Shown here piece by piece: positions 42,405 through 53,336 of a DNA stretch of 64,000 nucleotides. The first letter of the stretch is position 1; each line of letters opens with the position of its first letter. The position numbers and the translations under genes are program-made. This stretch comes from Neocallimastix lanati (nom. inval.) (Eukaryota > Neocallimastigomycota > Neocallimastigomycetes > Neocallimastigales > Neocallimastigaceae), in assembly GCA_016946835.1 (NCBI GenBank), contig JACVTC010000071.1, forward strand, positions 62,001 to 126,000, read 5' to 3'. The notes under the pieces were generated by a model. That model worked only from the letters and a program-made list of their open reading frames with translations. It searched no databases and was not told the origin of the DNA.

Positions 42405-44630
42405 TTAAAAAAAAATTTTATTTGCAAATTTAGTTATTTTAGTACCGTTAACATTTTTGGTTAATATATCGGCTAACATTTCATTTGTATTTATATATTC
42501 TAATTTTATAATATTCTTTTCAATGAGGTCTTTATTAAAATAATATTTTATTTCTATAGGTTTTAATTTTGTGTTTAAATCTCCGTTTTCCATACTTGTT
42601 TTACTAGAAAGGTTATCAGTGTATAATTTTATTGGCTTGCTAAATTTAAATATTTCGTTTAATATATTTTTAAACCATAAAATCTTTTTTATGCATTCTG
42701 AAGGGCTGATGTATTCAGCTTCCGCAGTTGATGTTGCAACTATAGTTTGCTTTTTAGATGACCAGCTTATTGGAGAATTTCCCATTAATATTATATAGCC
42801 TGATATTGATTTTCGATCCTTTATATCTCCAGCAAAGTTTGCATCTGAGTAAGTTATGATTTCACCTTTTCCATCATATTTTAATTTATATTCTTTTGTC
42901 CCATTTAAATATTTTAATATGTTCATTACTTTTTTCCAATCACTTATTGTTGGTTCTTCACAATTTCTTGCTGCTTTATGTACAGCAAATGTAATGTCAG
43001 GTCTTGTGCATTTTGATAGGAATATTAATGCACCAATGGCACTCTTATAAATTGTTTTGTTAAATTCTTTTTTATTTTCTGTCTTAAAGTTATCACCGGT
43101 GCATGGTGTTTTGGACTTCTTAATATTATTTATGTTGAATCTTTCTAATATATTGTTTATGTAGTTCTTTTGTGAAATATAATATATGTTATTTTTATTT
43201 TCTATTTCGATTCCTAAAATGTAATTTAAATCTCCAGAATTGGATATTTTAAAATTTTCTTTGATCCTCTTTATTATTTTATTTGTTTCATTTTCAATCC
43301 CGGTAATGATCATATCGTCTACATATATTCCTATTATACATGTTAATTTATTTTTATTTTCTTTTATGAATATACATTGTTCTGATTTTAATTGTTTATA
43401 TCCATTTTTAGTCAAAAAGTTTGATATAGTTCTGTTCCATTGACGTCCGGATTGTTTCAATCCATATAATGCCTTATTAAGACGCCAATATCCCCTCTCA
43501 AAGTAGCGGTCACCTTGTGGAATCATTACGTAAATTTCCTCATCAAGTCGTGCATTAAGGTACGCTGCTTTGATATCTAATTGCTTGCAAACCCAATTAA
43601 ATTTTACAGCAATAGCGATAATTAATTTGAGGGCATCCATATTAAGTGTAGGAGAATATGTTAAATTGTAATCAATGCCCTTTTTCTGTCTGAAGCCTTT
43701 AACATCGAGTCTAGCTTTGAATTTACTAATATTATTGAATTTGTCTTTTTTAACTGTAAAAACCCATTTGGTAGGAATAGCACTTTTATTTTTTGGAAGA
43801 GTAGGAGTAAATGTCATAATATTGTTGTTATATAAATTATCAATTTCATCTTTAATAGCGATTTTCCATTGTTGATTATGAGGACCATAAATAGCTTGTT
43901 CATAAGTGAGAGGTGCATCATTAATAATAATTGAAATTGATTTATTGTTTGAAATACTATTGTCAATATTTGAGATATTGTTGATACCAGAAAATGGATT
44001 AGAATCAACTTCAAATACGTCGATATCATCATCTAAAGAGTTGAAATATGCATTCATATTGGTGATATTTTTATTAGGTGTTCTTGTATTAATAACCTTT
44101 TTATTTTTTATATTTAGTTTTTTATTATTAAAATCTGCTTTGTCTAAATTAATTTTATATTTAGGATCAATTATATTAAATTTGTTTTTCCTTTTTTCTA
44201 ATATATTTTTAATTCTATTGATTTTGTTACTATTATTATCGAGATTATTATTTATATTGTTATTAGTTTTGGAAATATTCAAATTATAATTATTTCCATT
44301 TGAATTATTTTGGTTATAATCTATTATTTCTAAATTCTTTTTATTCATATTAAATCCATCGTATTCATGATTATTCAAATTTTCATAATTTTCATTATTT
44401 TCATTATTTATTTGACTATTATTCGAATTTTCAATATTTGAATCATTATTTTTAATTTTATTATTATTATTGAAATTTTCATCATTAGGTACAACGGCGA
44501 TATTGAACTCGTCACCTTTTGGTTCATAGTCTGAACTATTATTATCTTTAGAATTAATTATTATAGGATATGTAATGGTATTGAACTCAGGACTTTTCAT
44601 CTCATTCTCAAGACTTTCCGATTGCACCAA
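42405..44630 (-). CDS. Copia-2 Pol fragment: linker, RT, RNase H
   Basis: An uninterrupted 741-codon frame. Residues about 1-280 are an Asn/Asp/Ile-rich linker. RT follows: HNQQWKIAIKDEIDNLY, FKARLDVKGFRQKKGIDYN, QLDIKAAYLNA, LYGLKQSGRQWNRT and the catalytic IYVDDMIIT. RNase H contains SDANFAGD, ISGYIILMGNSPISW and VATSTAEAEYISPSEC. It is intact at the very point (SDWKKV) where copia-1 has TGA. The upstream protease and integrase are absent. The first ATG in the frame may not be a real start. Confidence 0.93.
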   Translation of the reverse strand: MVQSESLENEMKSPEFNTITYPIIINSKDNNSSDYEPKGDEFNIAVVPNDENFNNNNKIKNNDSNIENSNNSQINNENNENYENLNNHEYDGFNMNKKNLEIIDYNQNNSNGNNYNLNISKTNNNINNNLDNNSNKINRIKNILEKRKNKFNIIDPKYKINLDKADFNNKKLNIKNKKVINTRTPNKNITNMNAYFNSLDDDIDVFEVDSNPFSGINNISNIDNSISNNKSISIIINDAPLTYEQAIYGPHNQQWKIAIKDEIDNLYNNNIMTFTPTLPKNKSAIPTKWVFTVKKDKFNNISKFKARLDVKGFRQKKGIDYNLTYSPTLNMDALKLIIAIAVKFNWVCKQLDIKAAYLNARLDEEIYVMIPQGDRYFERGYWRLNKALYGLKQSGRQWNRTISNFLTKNGYKQLKSEQCIFIKENKNKLTCIIGIYVDDMIITGIENETNKIIKRIKENFKISNSGDLNYILGIEIENKNNIYYISQKNYINNILERFNINNIKKSKTPCTGDNFKTENKKEFNKTIYKSAIGALIFLSKCTRPDITFAVHKAARNCEEPTISDWKKVMNILKYLNGTKEYKLKYDGKGEIITYSDANFAGDIKDRKSISGYIILMGNSPISWSSKKQTIVATSTAEAEYISPSECIKKILWFKNILNEIFKFSKPIKLYTDNLSSKTSMENGDLNTKLKPIEIKYYFNKDLIEKNIIKLEYINTNEMLADILTKNVNGTKITKFANKIFF

Positions 44631-44649
44631 ATAATCTGTTCTGTCATTT

Positions 44650-47460
44650 TGTAAAAGGTAAGTTTATTATTAACTAAAATAACGAATAATAATTAAATCT
44701 AAAGGTTAAGATAACTTAACACCTCTCTATTCGAGTTGTTAATAATAAACACTAAATTAATTAATTCTATAATTATCATTTCTTTTTACACTAGAGTATA
44801 GCGCAGTACTTTATAACTCTATTCGTTATCAGTTACTGGGCTTACACTGAGTAATATTTTTTATTTAATAATTATATTTTTATTTATCAATATTAATATT
44901 TATAATAACAATTTACGTTAATAGTAACGCTAGTGCGTTACAGTTACAAGTTCAATTATTATTTATACATGTCAATAATATTATGATTGGTAAATAATTT
45001 AATTTAGCTTAGTTTACTAATCACTAAATAAAATATATTTAAATAAATATTTAACTATATAATTATTTATAAAATAATAAAATTTAATGTACGAAAGTAA
45101 TAAAAGATTTTATTTGATTAGCCGAAATTGCTAGCTGTTTAGAGATACGTTACGTAACCAAAGAACTATCATTGGATAGGCTTGAAGTTACCATGTATCT
45201 GTTACACATTTATAAATGTAAGAATCTATAATTATTTTTAACAAAATAATTATATTTTCTTATTTAGGTTATAATTAATATAACTTTTATTTAACTCATA
45301 TTTCATTTATACAATTAATTATAATTAATAATTTATTTAATTATATATTAAAATTTTATTTAGTTTAATATTAAAAATTTATTTAATCAAATAATTTTTA
45401 TACATTTAAAATAATATTAAATTTATTTAATTATTCACTTAATTATTAAATTTATTAGTTTTAGTTTTCTCTCACTTATTAAATCATAAACTAAAACACT
45501 ATTCTGTATTTTATCATGTATTCTGTATTTTATCATGTATTCTGTATTCTATCATGTATTCTGTATTGTATTAATCATGTATTTTATTATTAATGTATTG
45601 TTTTATATTTTTATGTAAAGTTCTATAAAATAGAACTAAATAGATTAAATTTTAAATTTTATGATCGAAATAATTTTCATTATTTTATTCTTTTATTTTC
45701 GATCATTATATTAGATTAAGTAATCGGTTAATTAAGGTTTTTCCAATTACTTCTTAAAAGTAATCGGTTTTACTTAATTAACGCGATGATCGATATGGAT
45801 AGAATATCGATCAAAAAACTTATCTAGGTTTTTCTTCTAGTCTTTTCCTAGATAAGAGATTTGTTAAAATTAGAACCCCTTTTGATTTTAACCTTATTTT
45901 GACAAAAAAGTATAAATAAGGCTCTTGAGTTCTCTTTGAGAAATCAAGAGTTATTATTATAACAATTATAATATAATAATAATAACAATAAGTTTTAACA
46001 TTTAAAATCTTTAATAAAAAATAAAACAAATTATTTTAATAAAACAAATTTTATAATTAAAACTTTTCCTTATCAATTTTAGTGTTTCGTCTATTATAAT
46101 TCGTTATAATAAACTCGATAATTAGAAAGAACCATAGGTAAGTATGATTCTTTTCTAAACCTTTAATATTAGCAGTTAGAGCTAATATTAATGATTAATA
46201 ATTTAATTATAATTTTTTAATTAAATTATTACAATAAATGTAAGAATCTATAATTATTTTTAACAAAATAATTATATTTTCTTATTTTGTCACGAATACT
46301 AGTGGATTTGAAGTTAAAATTCACTATTAGATCAATTAAAATTTAATTTAGTTATTGACAAAAATTATTTTAATTCGATTTTAATTATAAAAATAAATAT
46401 TAGAAACATTAAAGAATTAGAAACCAAAGGGTTTGGACTTATTTATTAAAGATAATTTAATTTAACCCTTAAGAAATTGATAAAAATAACATGAAGAAAA
46501 AACAATGATAATTCAACAAATAATGAATGGAAATATTATATTGACATTCCCGCTAAAATTATATCCATTGGAAAGCTACGGTCGAGAACTACAACATATG
46601 TTAAAATCAACCTTATTGGACAACAAGATAACGAGATATTGGACTTTAAAGATATTTAAATATAAAAATATAATTTAATTACTAATTAAGACCCTAAATT
46701 ATTAATTAAGAAATTTATATTAGAAAAATCTCTTAATTTGGAAATTATATTATTAATTTTTATTATTAATTAAAAATACAGAATTAGTTACTAGTAATAG
46801 TTTTATAATATTTTAAATAAGTTTTATAAGTTTTATATATTTTATAATTATATATTTTATTCAATTATTTTCTAAAAGATTCTAAGGAATTCTTTATTAT
46901 TCTAAAGATTTCCGAAAGAGAATTTTTAATTAATTTTAATAATTTATATTATTTTATTTTATATTTTATTATTAAATTAGTTTTATTATTAAATTGTTTT
47001 ATGAATAAGTTATATAGTTATTTTATTAAAAGATTCTTATCAATATTATTTTATTATTATATTTTATATAGTTTATATACATGTATGAATATATTAAGAT
47101 TAAAATGTATTAATTAATTATATTGTTAATTATTATTTTAGTTTAGTATAAAAAGGATTTGAAATTCCATATTTTGAATTCTTTGTAAGATTATTAATCT
47201 AAAATATTAACATAAAGTTAATAAATTAATTATAACAATAAATAATTCTTTATATTAATCTTAGTTAATTTATTATTAAAATATATATTAAATAAAGTTC
47301 TAATAAAACATAAATCTTAAATATTGAAATCTTAATTATAAAACTCTGTGTGTGTTATTTATTATTTAAATTTAATTAATAAAAACATCTTGACCTGACC
47401 AATTTAACCCAAAACTAGGAAAGATATAGCAAGAAACTTATCTAAACACTCAATTTTACA
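44650..47460 (+). mobile_element. Composite LTR-like insertion in copia-2
   Basis: This replaces copia-2 protease/integrase. It starts TGTAAAAGG and ends CAATTTTACA, giving 7-bp inverted ends (TGTAAAA/TTTTACA). It includes the hairpin/TATA repeat (45430-46130), a 52-bp direct repeat pair (45217-45268 and 46235-46286), and a segment (46835-47460) that recurs inverted at 52699-53336. A TATA-like box, TATAAAAAGG, lies near 47158. It has no coding capacity. No matching target duplication was found, so borders are provisional. Confidence 0.5.
45430..46130 (+). repeat. LTR-like repeat with hairpins and TATA box, copy 1
   Basis: Aligned with 52030-52680 in the same orientation. Conserved features in order are inverted repeats at 45661-45706, 45788-45812 and 45819-45856, TATAAATAAGG at 45911-45921, and a stem CTCTTGA..TCAAGAG just after it. 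This looks like the U3/R part of an LTR. Confidence 0.75.
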
Positions 47461-47555
47461 ACGAATATCTTCATAATCAATATCATCTTCGAATTCCATA
47501 TTTTCGATATATCTATTGTAGTAATATTTTCTATTTAATTTCCTATCTTCTTCAT

Positions 47556-48383
47556 CTAAAAATTTATAATATTTACTCTTTTTTTTAAAAATATTATATT
47601 TACAGTCCTTTTTAATATGCTTAGTTGAATTGCATATAAAAATTCTTCTTTATTATAAGGGTGTTTTCCTTTGTAATCGCTTCTTTGCTTTTGATTATTG
47701 ATTCCTTTATACTTTCGGTTAATTGAATCAATATCCATCGGGTCATCTGGTCTTGTATCCTGTTTTGATTCTATTCTTCTTATCTTGGAGGTATCTTCCA
47801 TATATATTTCATATTTTGTAAATTCTCTAATTTTCTTGATAAGAGAATCTACAGTCGTATCGTTATCGATTACAATCTTCATTTGTGTACAACTTGGCAT
47901 GGCATTATATATAAATTTCGTCTTTTCTTCTTTACTCAGATTCAGATTATTTTCTTCCATGTTTGAGTAAATTTCTTCAATTTCATTCAAAATATTGAAA
48001 ACTTCTTTTTTATTTTTGGCTTTTAGGAGTCTTAAATTTGACATCCACTTTTCCATGGATTCATTCAAATCTTCTTCATATTTTTCTTTCAATTTCTTTA
48101 AAATGCTGTAGGCGGTCTTTAAATTTCTAATACTATTGTGTGTTTCAATGTTTATAGTATTAAAAATAACCATTTGGGCTTTTGAATCTTGCATTATTGC
48201 TTCTTTGATTCTTGCTTTATCATTTGGGTTTTCTTTCTTCAATTGTTCAATTACATCATTTTCGATGAATTCCTTAAGGTTCATGCTGGTTAATGATACT
48301 TCTAATCTTGATAACCAGACATTGTAATTCTTGTTAATAATTACATTGTAGTTCATAACTTCGTTTTGGTTGTTTGCAAACAT
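47556..48383 (-). CDS. gag: Copia-2 Gag (C-terminally truncated)
   Basis: 275 codons from ATG 48383. It has a capsid-like region homologous in layout to copia-1 Gag (YNVWLSRLEVSLTSMNLKEF; MEKWMSNLRLLKAKNKKEV; RPDDPMDIDS). The last codons (LYAIQLSILKRTVNI) appear out of frame with the zinc-knuckle region that should follow, and similarity to acidic Gag sequence continues in another frame toward 47465, so a frameshift is likely near 47630. Confidence 0.88.
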   Translation of the reverse strand: MFANNQNEVMNYNVIINKNYNVWLSRLEVSLTSMNLKEFIENDVIEQLKKENPNDKARIKEAIMQDSKAQMVIFNTINIETHNSIRNLKTAYSILKKLKEKYEEDLNESMEKWMSNLRLLKAKNKKEVFNILNEIEEIYSNMEENNLNLSKEEKTKFIYNAMPSCTQMKIVIDNDTTVDSLIKKIREFTKYEIYMEDTSKIRRIESKQDTRPDDPMDIDSINRKYKGINNQKQRSDYKGKHPYNKEEFLYAIQLSILKRTVNIIFLKKRVNIINF

Positions 48384-48396
48384 TTTATTAAGCTAA

Positions 48397-48411
48397 GTGA
48401 GACTCTTAATC
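48397..48411 (-). promoter_or_regulatory. Copia-2 primer-binding site (tRNA-Lys anticodon-arm complement)
   Basis: The minus strand reads GATTAAGAGTCTCAC next to the 5' LTR, identical over 14 bases to the copia-1 site. Confidence 0.75.
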
Positions 48412-49053
48412 TAATAAAATTTGATTTTATTTAAAAGTTTATTTATTAATTAAATTTAATAAAAAGGTAATTACAATGTTTTAACATAAAATAAAGTCAC
48501 GCTTTTTATATACATTTGAAATGTGGCGTAATTAAATAAAACATTTTTCTATTACTAATGTATTACTAATATTGATATAAAACAAATATGTGTAGTAACA
48601 TATTTGTATATTTAATAATAATTATTAAATATTAAATTTATATCTTTTTGATAATAATTATTTTATTTTATTTTATTTCAATATGTATTATTATAATTAT
48701 AATAATTATAATACTTTAATTCATATAAAATTTATATAATTCTATATATTAGAATATTATAATTAATATATTACCTATTTCTTATAAATTAAATTATTTA
48801 TATTAGAAATAGAGAACTCTCTTGTAAATTTTAGGAATTAGAATTATTATTTTAATTGTACGAATATTATATTTTTATTAATAAAATTTACTAAACTATC
48901 ATTATTTAAAACCCACTGCTTATAAATTATTGCACATAAAAGTCCCGCATATCAATATTTTGATCATGTGAGTAATGATGAATTATTCTAAAATTCTATT
49001 ATTATTAATAATAAACCTAAAATTACTAATTAAATTATTTTCATATTTTAACA
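48412..49053 (-). repeat. Copia-2 5' LTR, interrupted
   Basis: Split by a solo LTR at 48573-48954; the ATAT target sequence is duplicated at the junctions. It ends TTTTAACA next to the GTTAT target duplication. Confidence 0.9.
48573..48954. repeat. 382-bp solo LTR inside the copia-2 LTR
   Basis: Termini TGATATAAAAC...GCATATCA. The empty-site sequence is seen in the other copia-2 LTR (CTAATATTTTGATC). An inverted, interrupted copy lies at 50252-51348. Confidence 0.88.
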
Positions 49054-49475
49054 GTTATAAATAGTAGTTAAATATTATTGAATTATTAATTATTTAATAA
49101 TAGTTTAATATTAATATATATAAAATAAAAATAAAGATATTATACAGAATATTTTAATTGTGGTTTAGTTAAATTTAGTAATTAAAAATAAATTTAAATT
49201 GATAACGAAAATTTTAATAACTAATTAAATAGATTTGATTATTTTCAATATAACATATTACAAAAGAAATATAATATTAATATATTAAGTGGGCAAGGAC
49301 AATATTCTTGGCTAAAGATTTTTAATACATTATAATGGAATCGGATCGATAATTCAAAAAGGAATTATATTTTAATTGGTGATTTATTAACTTAAGATTT
49401 CTATTTAGTAATATTTGAAGAATATTGGAAAGTTCCAATTATATAGAATAGAATAATCTATAAGGTTAGAATAAT
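49054..49475 (-). repeat. Gypsy-1 5' LTR, right part
   Basis: Continues the LTR split by copia-2 and matches about 35894-36315. It stops at AGAATAAT, where the left copy goes on with TTATATTATTCTAGC, so its end was lost to the next insertion. Confidence 0.88.
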
Positions 49476-50251
49476 TGTTGAAATAATAACTGAATTGAAA
49501 TCTCAATTTCAGTTATTTACATTTCAATAATTAAAAATATTAATTTTTCAAAATTTCAAAATTTCAAAATTCAAAAAATATAGCTATATTACACTCTTAA
49601 CAATCAATTTATAATTCAATATAATCATAATTTTATAAATTAATGTAATTTTCATTTTTTTAAAATTTAATGCAACAAATTAAGAAGTTAATTGAAATTA
49701 AAATTTCAAAATTTCAATTTCAAAAATTCTAAATCAAATCCATTCAAAAATGGTACCATTATATTTCCAACTATCAATTTTATTAACTAAATTTTAATTT
49801 TACTAAATTTTAGAAATTTCAAAATTTCAATGAAATGGTGTCACTTGAAATGGGGTTTCCTATAAAAATTTAAAAGGACTCAAGTGACCTTCTTCCTTTG
49901 AAATTAAAAAATTTTTAATTTATGAAATTTCAAAAATTTTTTTAATAAAAATTTAGACCTCCGTATCGTTACACAAAAATCGTCTTGAATCCGATTTTTA
50001 TGGGAGGGCGTTGTTGAAATTATAACTGAATTGAAATCTCAATTTCAGTTATTTATATTTCAATAATTAAAAATATTATTTATTTAATTATAAATAATAT
50101 ATATATTTAAATAATTAATAATTAATATAAATTCTTGTTTAATATTTAAAGGGTTATCTTAGGCCTAACAATTCTGAGAATATTAATAAATAAGGTTTAT
50201 ATTAATAATTAATTTCAATGATACATTTGACGTCACGTGTATTTTATTTTG
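49476..50251 (+). mobile_element. Deletion remnant of another LTR element
   Basis: Two copies of an LTR start, TGTTGAAATNATAACTGAA, lie at 49476 and 50012 and match for about 70 bp. The second follows a purine-rich ATGGGAGGGCG, a plausible polypurine tract, so the element is on the plus strand. After the first 70 bp the left copy runs into A/T-rich internal-like sequence with CAAAATTT repeats (about 49545-49590). Most of the body and the left LTR are deleted. No coding sequence remains. Confidence 0.6.
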
Positions 50252-51348
50252 ATATGCGGGACTTTTATGTGCAATAATTTATAAGCAGTGGGTTTTAAAT
50301 AATTGTAGTTTAGTAAATTTTATTAATAAAATTATAATATTCGTACAATTAAAATAATAATTCTAATTCCTAAAATTTTACAAGAGAGCTCTCTATTTCT
50401 AATATAAATAATTTAATCTATTTATAAGAAATAGGTAATATATTAATTATATATTCTAATATATAGAAATATATAAATTTTATATGAATTAAAGTATTAT
50501 AATTATTATAATTATAATAATATTGTAAAAGAAAATACTAAAATAGATTACAATAACAAGATACAATAAATTTTATTTTATTAAAAAATTTTTATTAAAA
50601 ATATATTTTATTAATATTTAATATTTATTAATAGTTATTTATTCAATAACAATTACATCGAGAAAAAATGTAAAAAGTATCTTCTATTTATACTTTTCCT
50701 AAATACATTGATAATATATTATTTTATTTAAATTACATATATTTTAATATAAAACTATCCTAATGAATTTTATTAAATAATAAATTTATAAACTATAACT
50801 AAATTTAGAAAAATATAATTATTAATTAAACTAAATACTAAATAATTAAAATTAAGTACATTTATTATCTATTTATTATTTTAATATTATAAGTAAAATC
50901 TTTATTTATTTTCGATTTAAAAACAATGTTAAAGGAGTCATGATTAAATTTTGAAACTTAATTTTCACAAAATAAATTATTAATTTATTTTGTTTTAAAC
51001 TTTAATTAATTCATTTAAATTATTTTACAACAATAATTTTCTCAGAATTAAATTTTATAAAAATTATTACATTAAAAATTTATCTTGTAGCTTAAAGAAT
51101 ATAATTCAAAAATTTAGTTCATATGATTTATTTACTTTGTTTATTATTTTATAAATCAAAGAATAATTTACATTTTTGAATTACACAAGAAAAATTTTTA
51201 ATTTAAAATGTAATTGGGATAATCACATCTTTACAAATATATATTGAAATAAAATAAAATAAAATAATTATTATCATAAAGATATAAATTTAATATTTAA
51301 TAATTATTATTAAATATACAAATATGTTACTACACATATTTGTTTTAT
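50252..51348. repeat. Inverted LTR copy interrupted by a 712-bp LTR
   Basis: TGATATGCGGG... to ...TTTTATATCA is the reverse complement of the solo LTR at 48573-48954. It is interrupted by 50524-51235. No target duplication was found around it. Confidence 0.8.
50524..51235. repeat. 712-bp solo LTR or small LTR element
   Basis: Termini TGTAAAAGA...TCTTTACA form short inverted ends, flanked by target duplication AATAT at 50519-50523 and 51236-51240. Removing it restores the host LTR with one mismatch. It is A/T-rich and non-coding. Confidence 0.82.
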
Positions 51349-52029
51349 ATCAAAAATGCCCTTGCTAAAAATTAAACTATATATTTTTTTTATAAAAGAA
51401 AATATAAGGTTTAATTAATATAAATAATAATTTTAAAATTTTATTTTGAACTTTTATTTATTTACTGTGTAATAATAGTAAATAATTAAATTATAAATTA
51501 TATTTATTTATTTGTTGTATAATTATACATATAAAATATAATATAAAAAAAAAATTATAAAATATTATTATTTATTTATTTAATAAATAATACATATGTA
51601 TAATTTAAATTATTACTTACTTATTCATCTAATGAATAATATAAAGATAAATGTAATATAAAATTATAAATTATTATTATTATTTATTTATTTAATATAT
51701 ATGAAAAATTATATATCATATTCATATAATTTAAAATTCAAATTATTATTATTATTTTTATTCATTTAATGAATAATATACAATATATATATATTGTAAA
51801 ATTAATTATTATTATTTATTTACTTATTAATACAAAATATATATAATATATAATATATATTTATAAATTATTGTTCATGTAAGAAATAATAATTATTTAC
51901 TAATAAATAATTATTATTTCTTATTCTTTATAATTATTGATAATAATTATAAATTTATTTAAATTTTAACAAAATTTTATTTAATTAATTATTAATTATT
52001 CATTTATAAATAATTATAATTTATTATAT
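51349..52029. other. A/T-rich spacer within the element nest
   Basis: ATTATTTATTTA-rich sequence with no coding capacity and no identified repeat copy elsewhere in the window. Confidence 0.5.
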
Positions 52030-52680
52030 ATTTAATTATTAAATTTATTAGTTTTAGTTTATTTATTTAATTAAATTGTAAACAAACACATCATGTATTC
52101 TATTATGTATTTAATAATGTATTCTGTATTTTATTTAATATTTTATTTTCCTTTTTTGTAAATTTATTATTTTAAGATCGAAATATTTTTTAATTATTTT
52201 ATTCTTTTATTTTCGATCATTAGATTAGATTAGGAATCGGTTAATTAGGGTTTTTTCCAATTTCTTCCTAAAAGTAATTGGTTTTACCTAATTGATACGA
52301 TGATCGATATGGATAGAATATCGATCAAAAATCTTATCTAGGTTTTTCTGTCTAATCTTTTCCTAGATAAGAAATTTGTTAAGATTAGAAAACCTTTTCT
52401 TATTTAACCTTATTTTCATAAAAAAATATAAATAAGGCTCTTGAGTTCTCTTTAAGGAATCAAGAATTATTATTATAAAAATATAGTTATAATAGTAACG
52501 ATTTTATATTTTAAACTTTAACAAATTAATAAAATATTTTATTCAAAAAACATACTTTAAAAATTAAATTTATACAAATCTTTCTTCCTTCTTATTTTTC
52601 ATGTTATTATTATAATTAATTTTATAATAAACTCCACTAATATTTAGGTAAAACTTTTTTTTATTTTCTCAACTTAATGA
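52030..52680 (+). repeat. LTR-like repeat with hairpins and TATA box, copy 2
   Basis: Second, diverged copy of 45430-46130. It retains inverted repeats at 52302-52326 and 52333-52371, TATAAATAAGG from 52427, and the CTCTTGA..TCAAGA stem after it. Confidence 0.75.
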
Positions 52681-52698
52681 ATTAATCGTTAAGTTGAA

Positions 52699-53336
52699 TG
52701 TAAAATTTAAATTGAGTGTTTAGGTAAGATTCTTGCTATATCTTTCCTAGTTTGGGTTAAATTGGTCAGGTCAAGATGTTTTTATTAATTATAACAATTA
52801 ATTAAATTTAAATAATAAATAACACACACAAAGTTTTATAATTAAGATTTCAATATTTAAGATTTATGTTTTATTAGAACTTTATTTAATATATATTTTA
52901 ATAATAAATTTTAACTAAGATTAATATAAAGAATTATTTATTGTTATAATTAATTTATTAACTTTAAGTTAACACATTAAATTAATAATCTTACAAAGAA
53001 TTCAAAATATGGAATTTCAAATCCTTTTTATACTAAACTAAAATAATAATTAACAATATAATTAAATAATACATTTTAATCTTAATATATTCATACATGT
53101 ATATAAACTGTATAAAATATAATAATAAAATAATATTGATAAGAATCTTTTAATAAAATAACTATATAACTTATTCATAAAACAATTTAATAATAAAACT
53201 AATTTAATAATCAAATATAAAATAAAATGAAATATTAAAACTAATTAAAAATTCTCTTTCGGAAATCTTTAGAATAATAAAGAATTCCTTAGAATCTTTT
53301 AGAAAATAATTAAATAAAAATATATAATTGTAAAGC
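52699..53336 (-). repeat. Inverted copy of the 46835-47460 LTR-like segment
   Basis: Reverse-complement match to 46835-47460, starting TGTAAAATT and sharing the AGGAAAGATATAGCAAGAA and CTTGACCTGACC regions. It is cut at 53336 by the gypsy-2 LTR and presumably resumes beyond the right edge of the window. Confidence 0.85.

Larger units (their letters stand above)
42127..49053 (-). mobile_element. Copia-2: copia element nested in the gypsy-1 LTR
   Basis: LTRs are 42127-42382 and 48412-49053, the latter carrying a 382-bp insertion. The termini on the element strand are TGTTAAAATATGAAAA and ...TTTTATTA. The target duplication GTTAT flanks it (42122-42126 and 49054-49058). Gag lies at the right and a long RT-RNase H frame at the left. 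Protease and integrase are missing; in their place lies 2.8 kb of unrelated LTR-like sequence (about 44650-47460). The primer-binding site is the same as in copia-1. It is a deletion/insertion derivative and not autonomous. Confidence 0.93.
35567..49475 (-). mobile_element. Gypsy-1: old Ty3/gypsy element split by copia-2
   Basis: The left (3') LTR is about 35567-36358. The right (5') LTR starts at 41803, is interrupted at 42126 by copia-2, resumes at 49054 and is cut at about 49475 by the next LTR fragment. LTR copies match over long stretches (AGTTTTAGGAATATAATAAT; AGTGGGCAAGGACAATATTC). Gag, protease and RT-RNase H-integrase lie between on the minus strand. The internal region has an in-frame stop, a gag/pol discontinuity and an 8-bp duplication near the 3' end, so it cannot make a complete polyprotein. 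It is probably the oldest part of this nest. Confidence 0.92.

Noticed and set aside
45820-46029. 69-codon minus-strand frame
   Set aside because: It overlaps the hairpin/TATA LTR-like repeat and is not open in the second copy (52030-52680).
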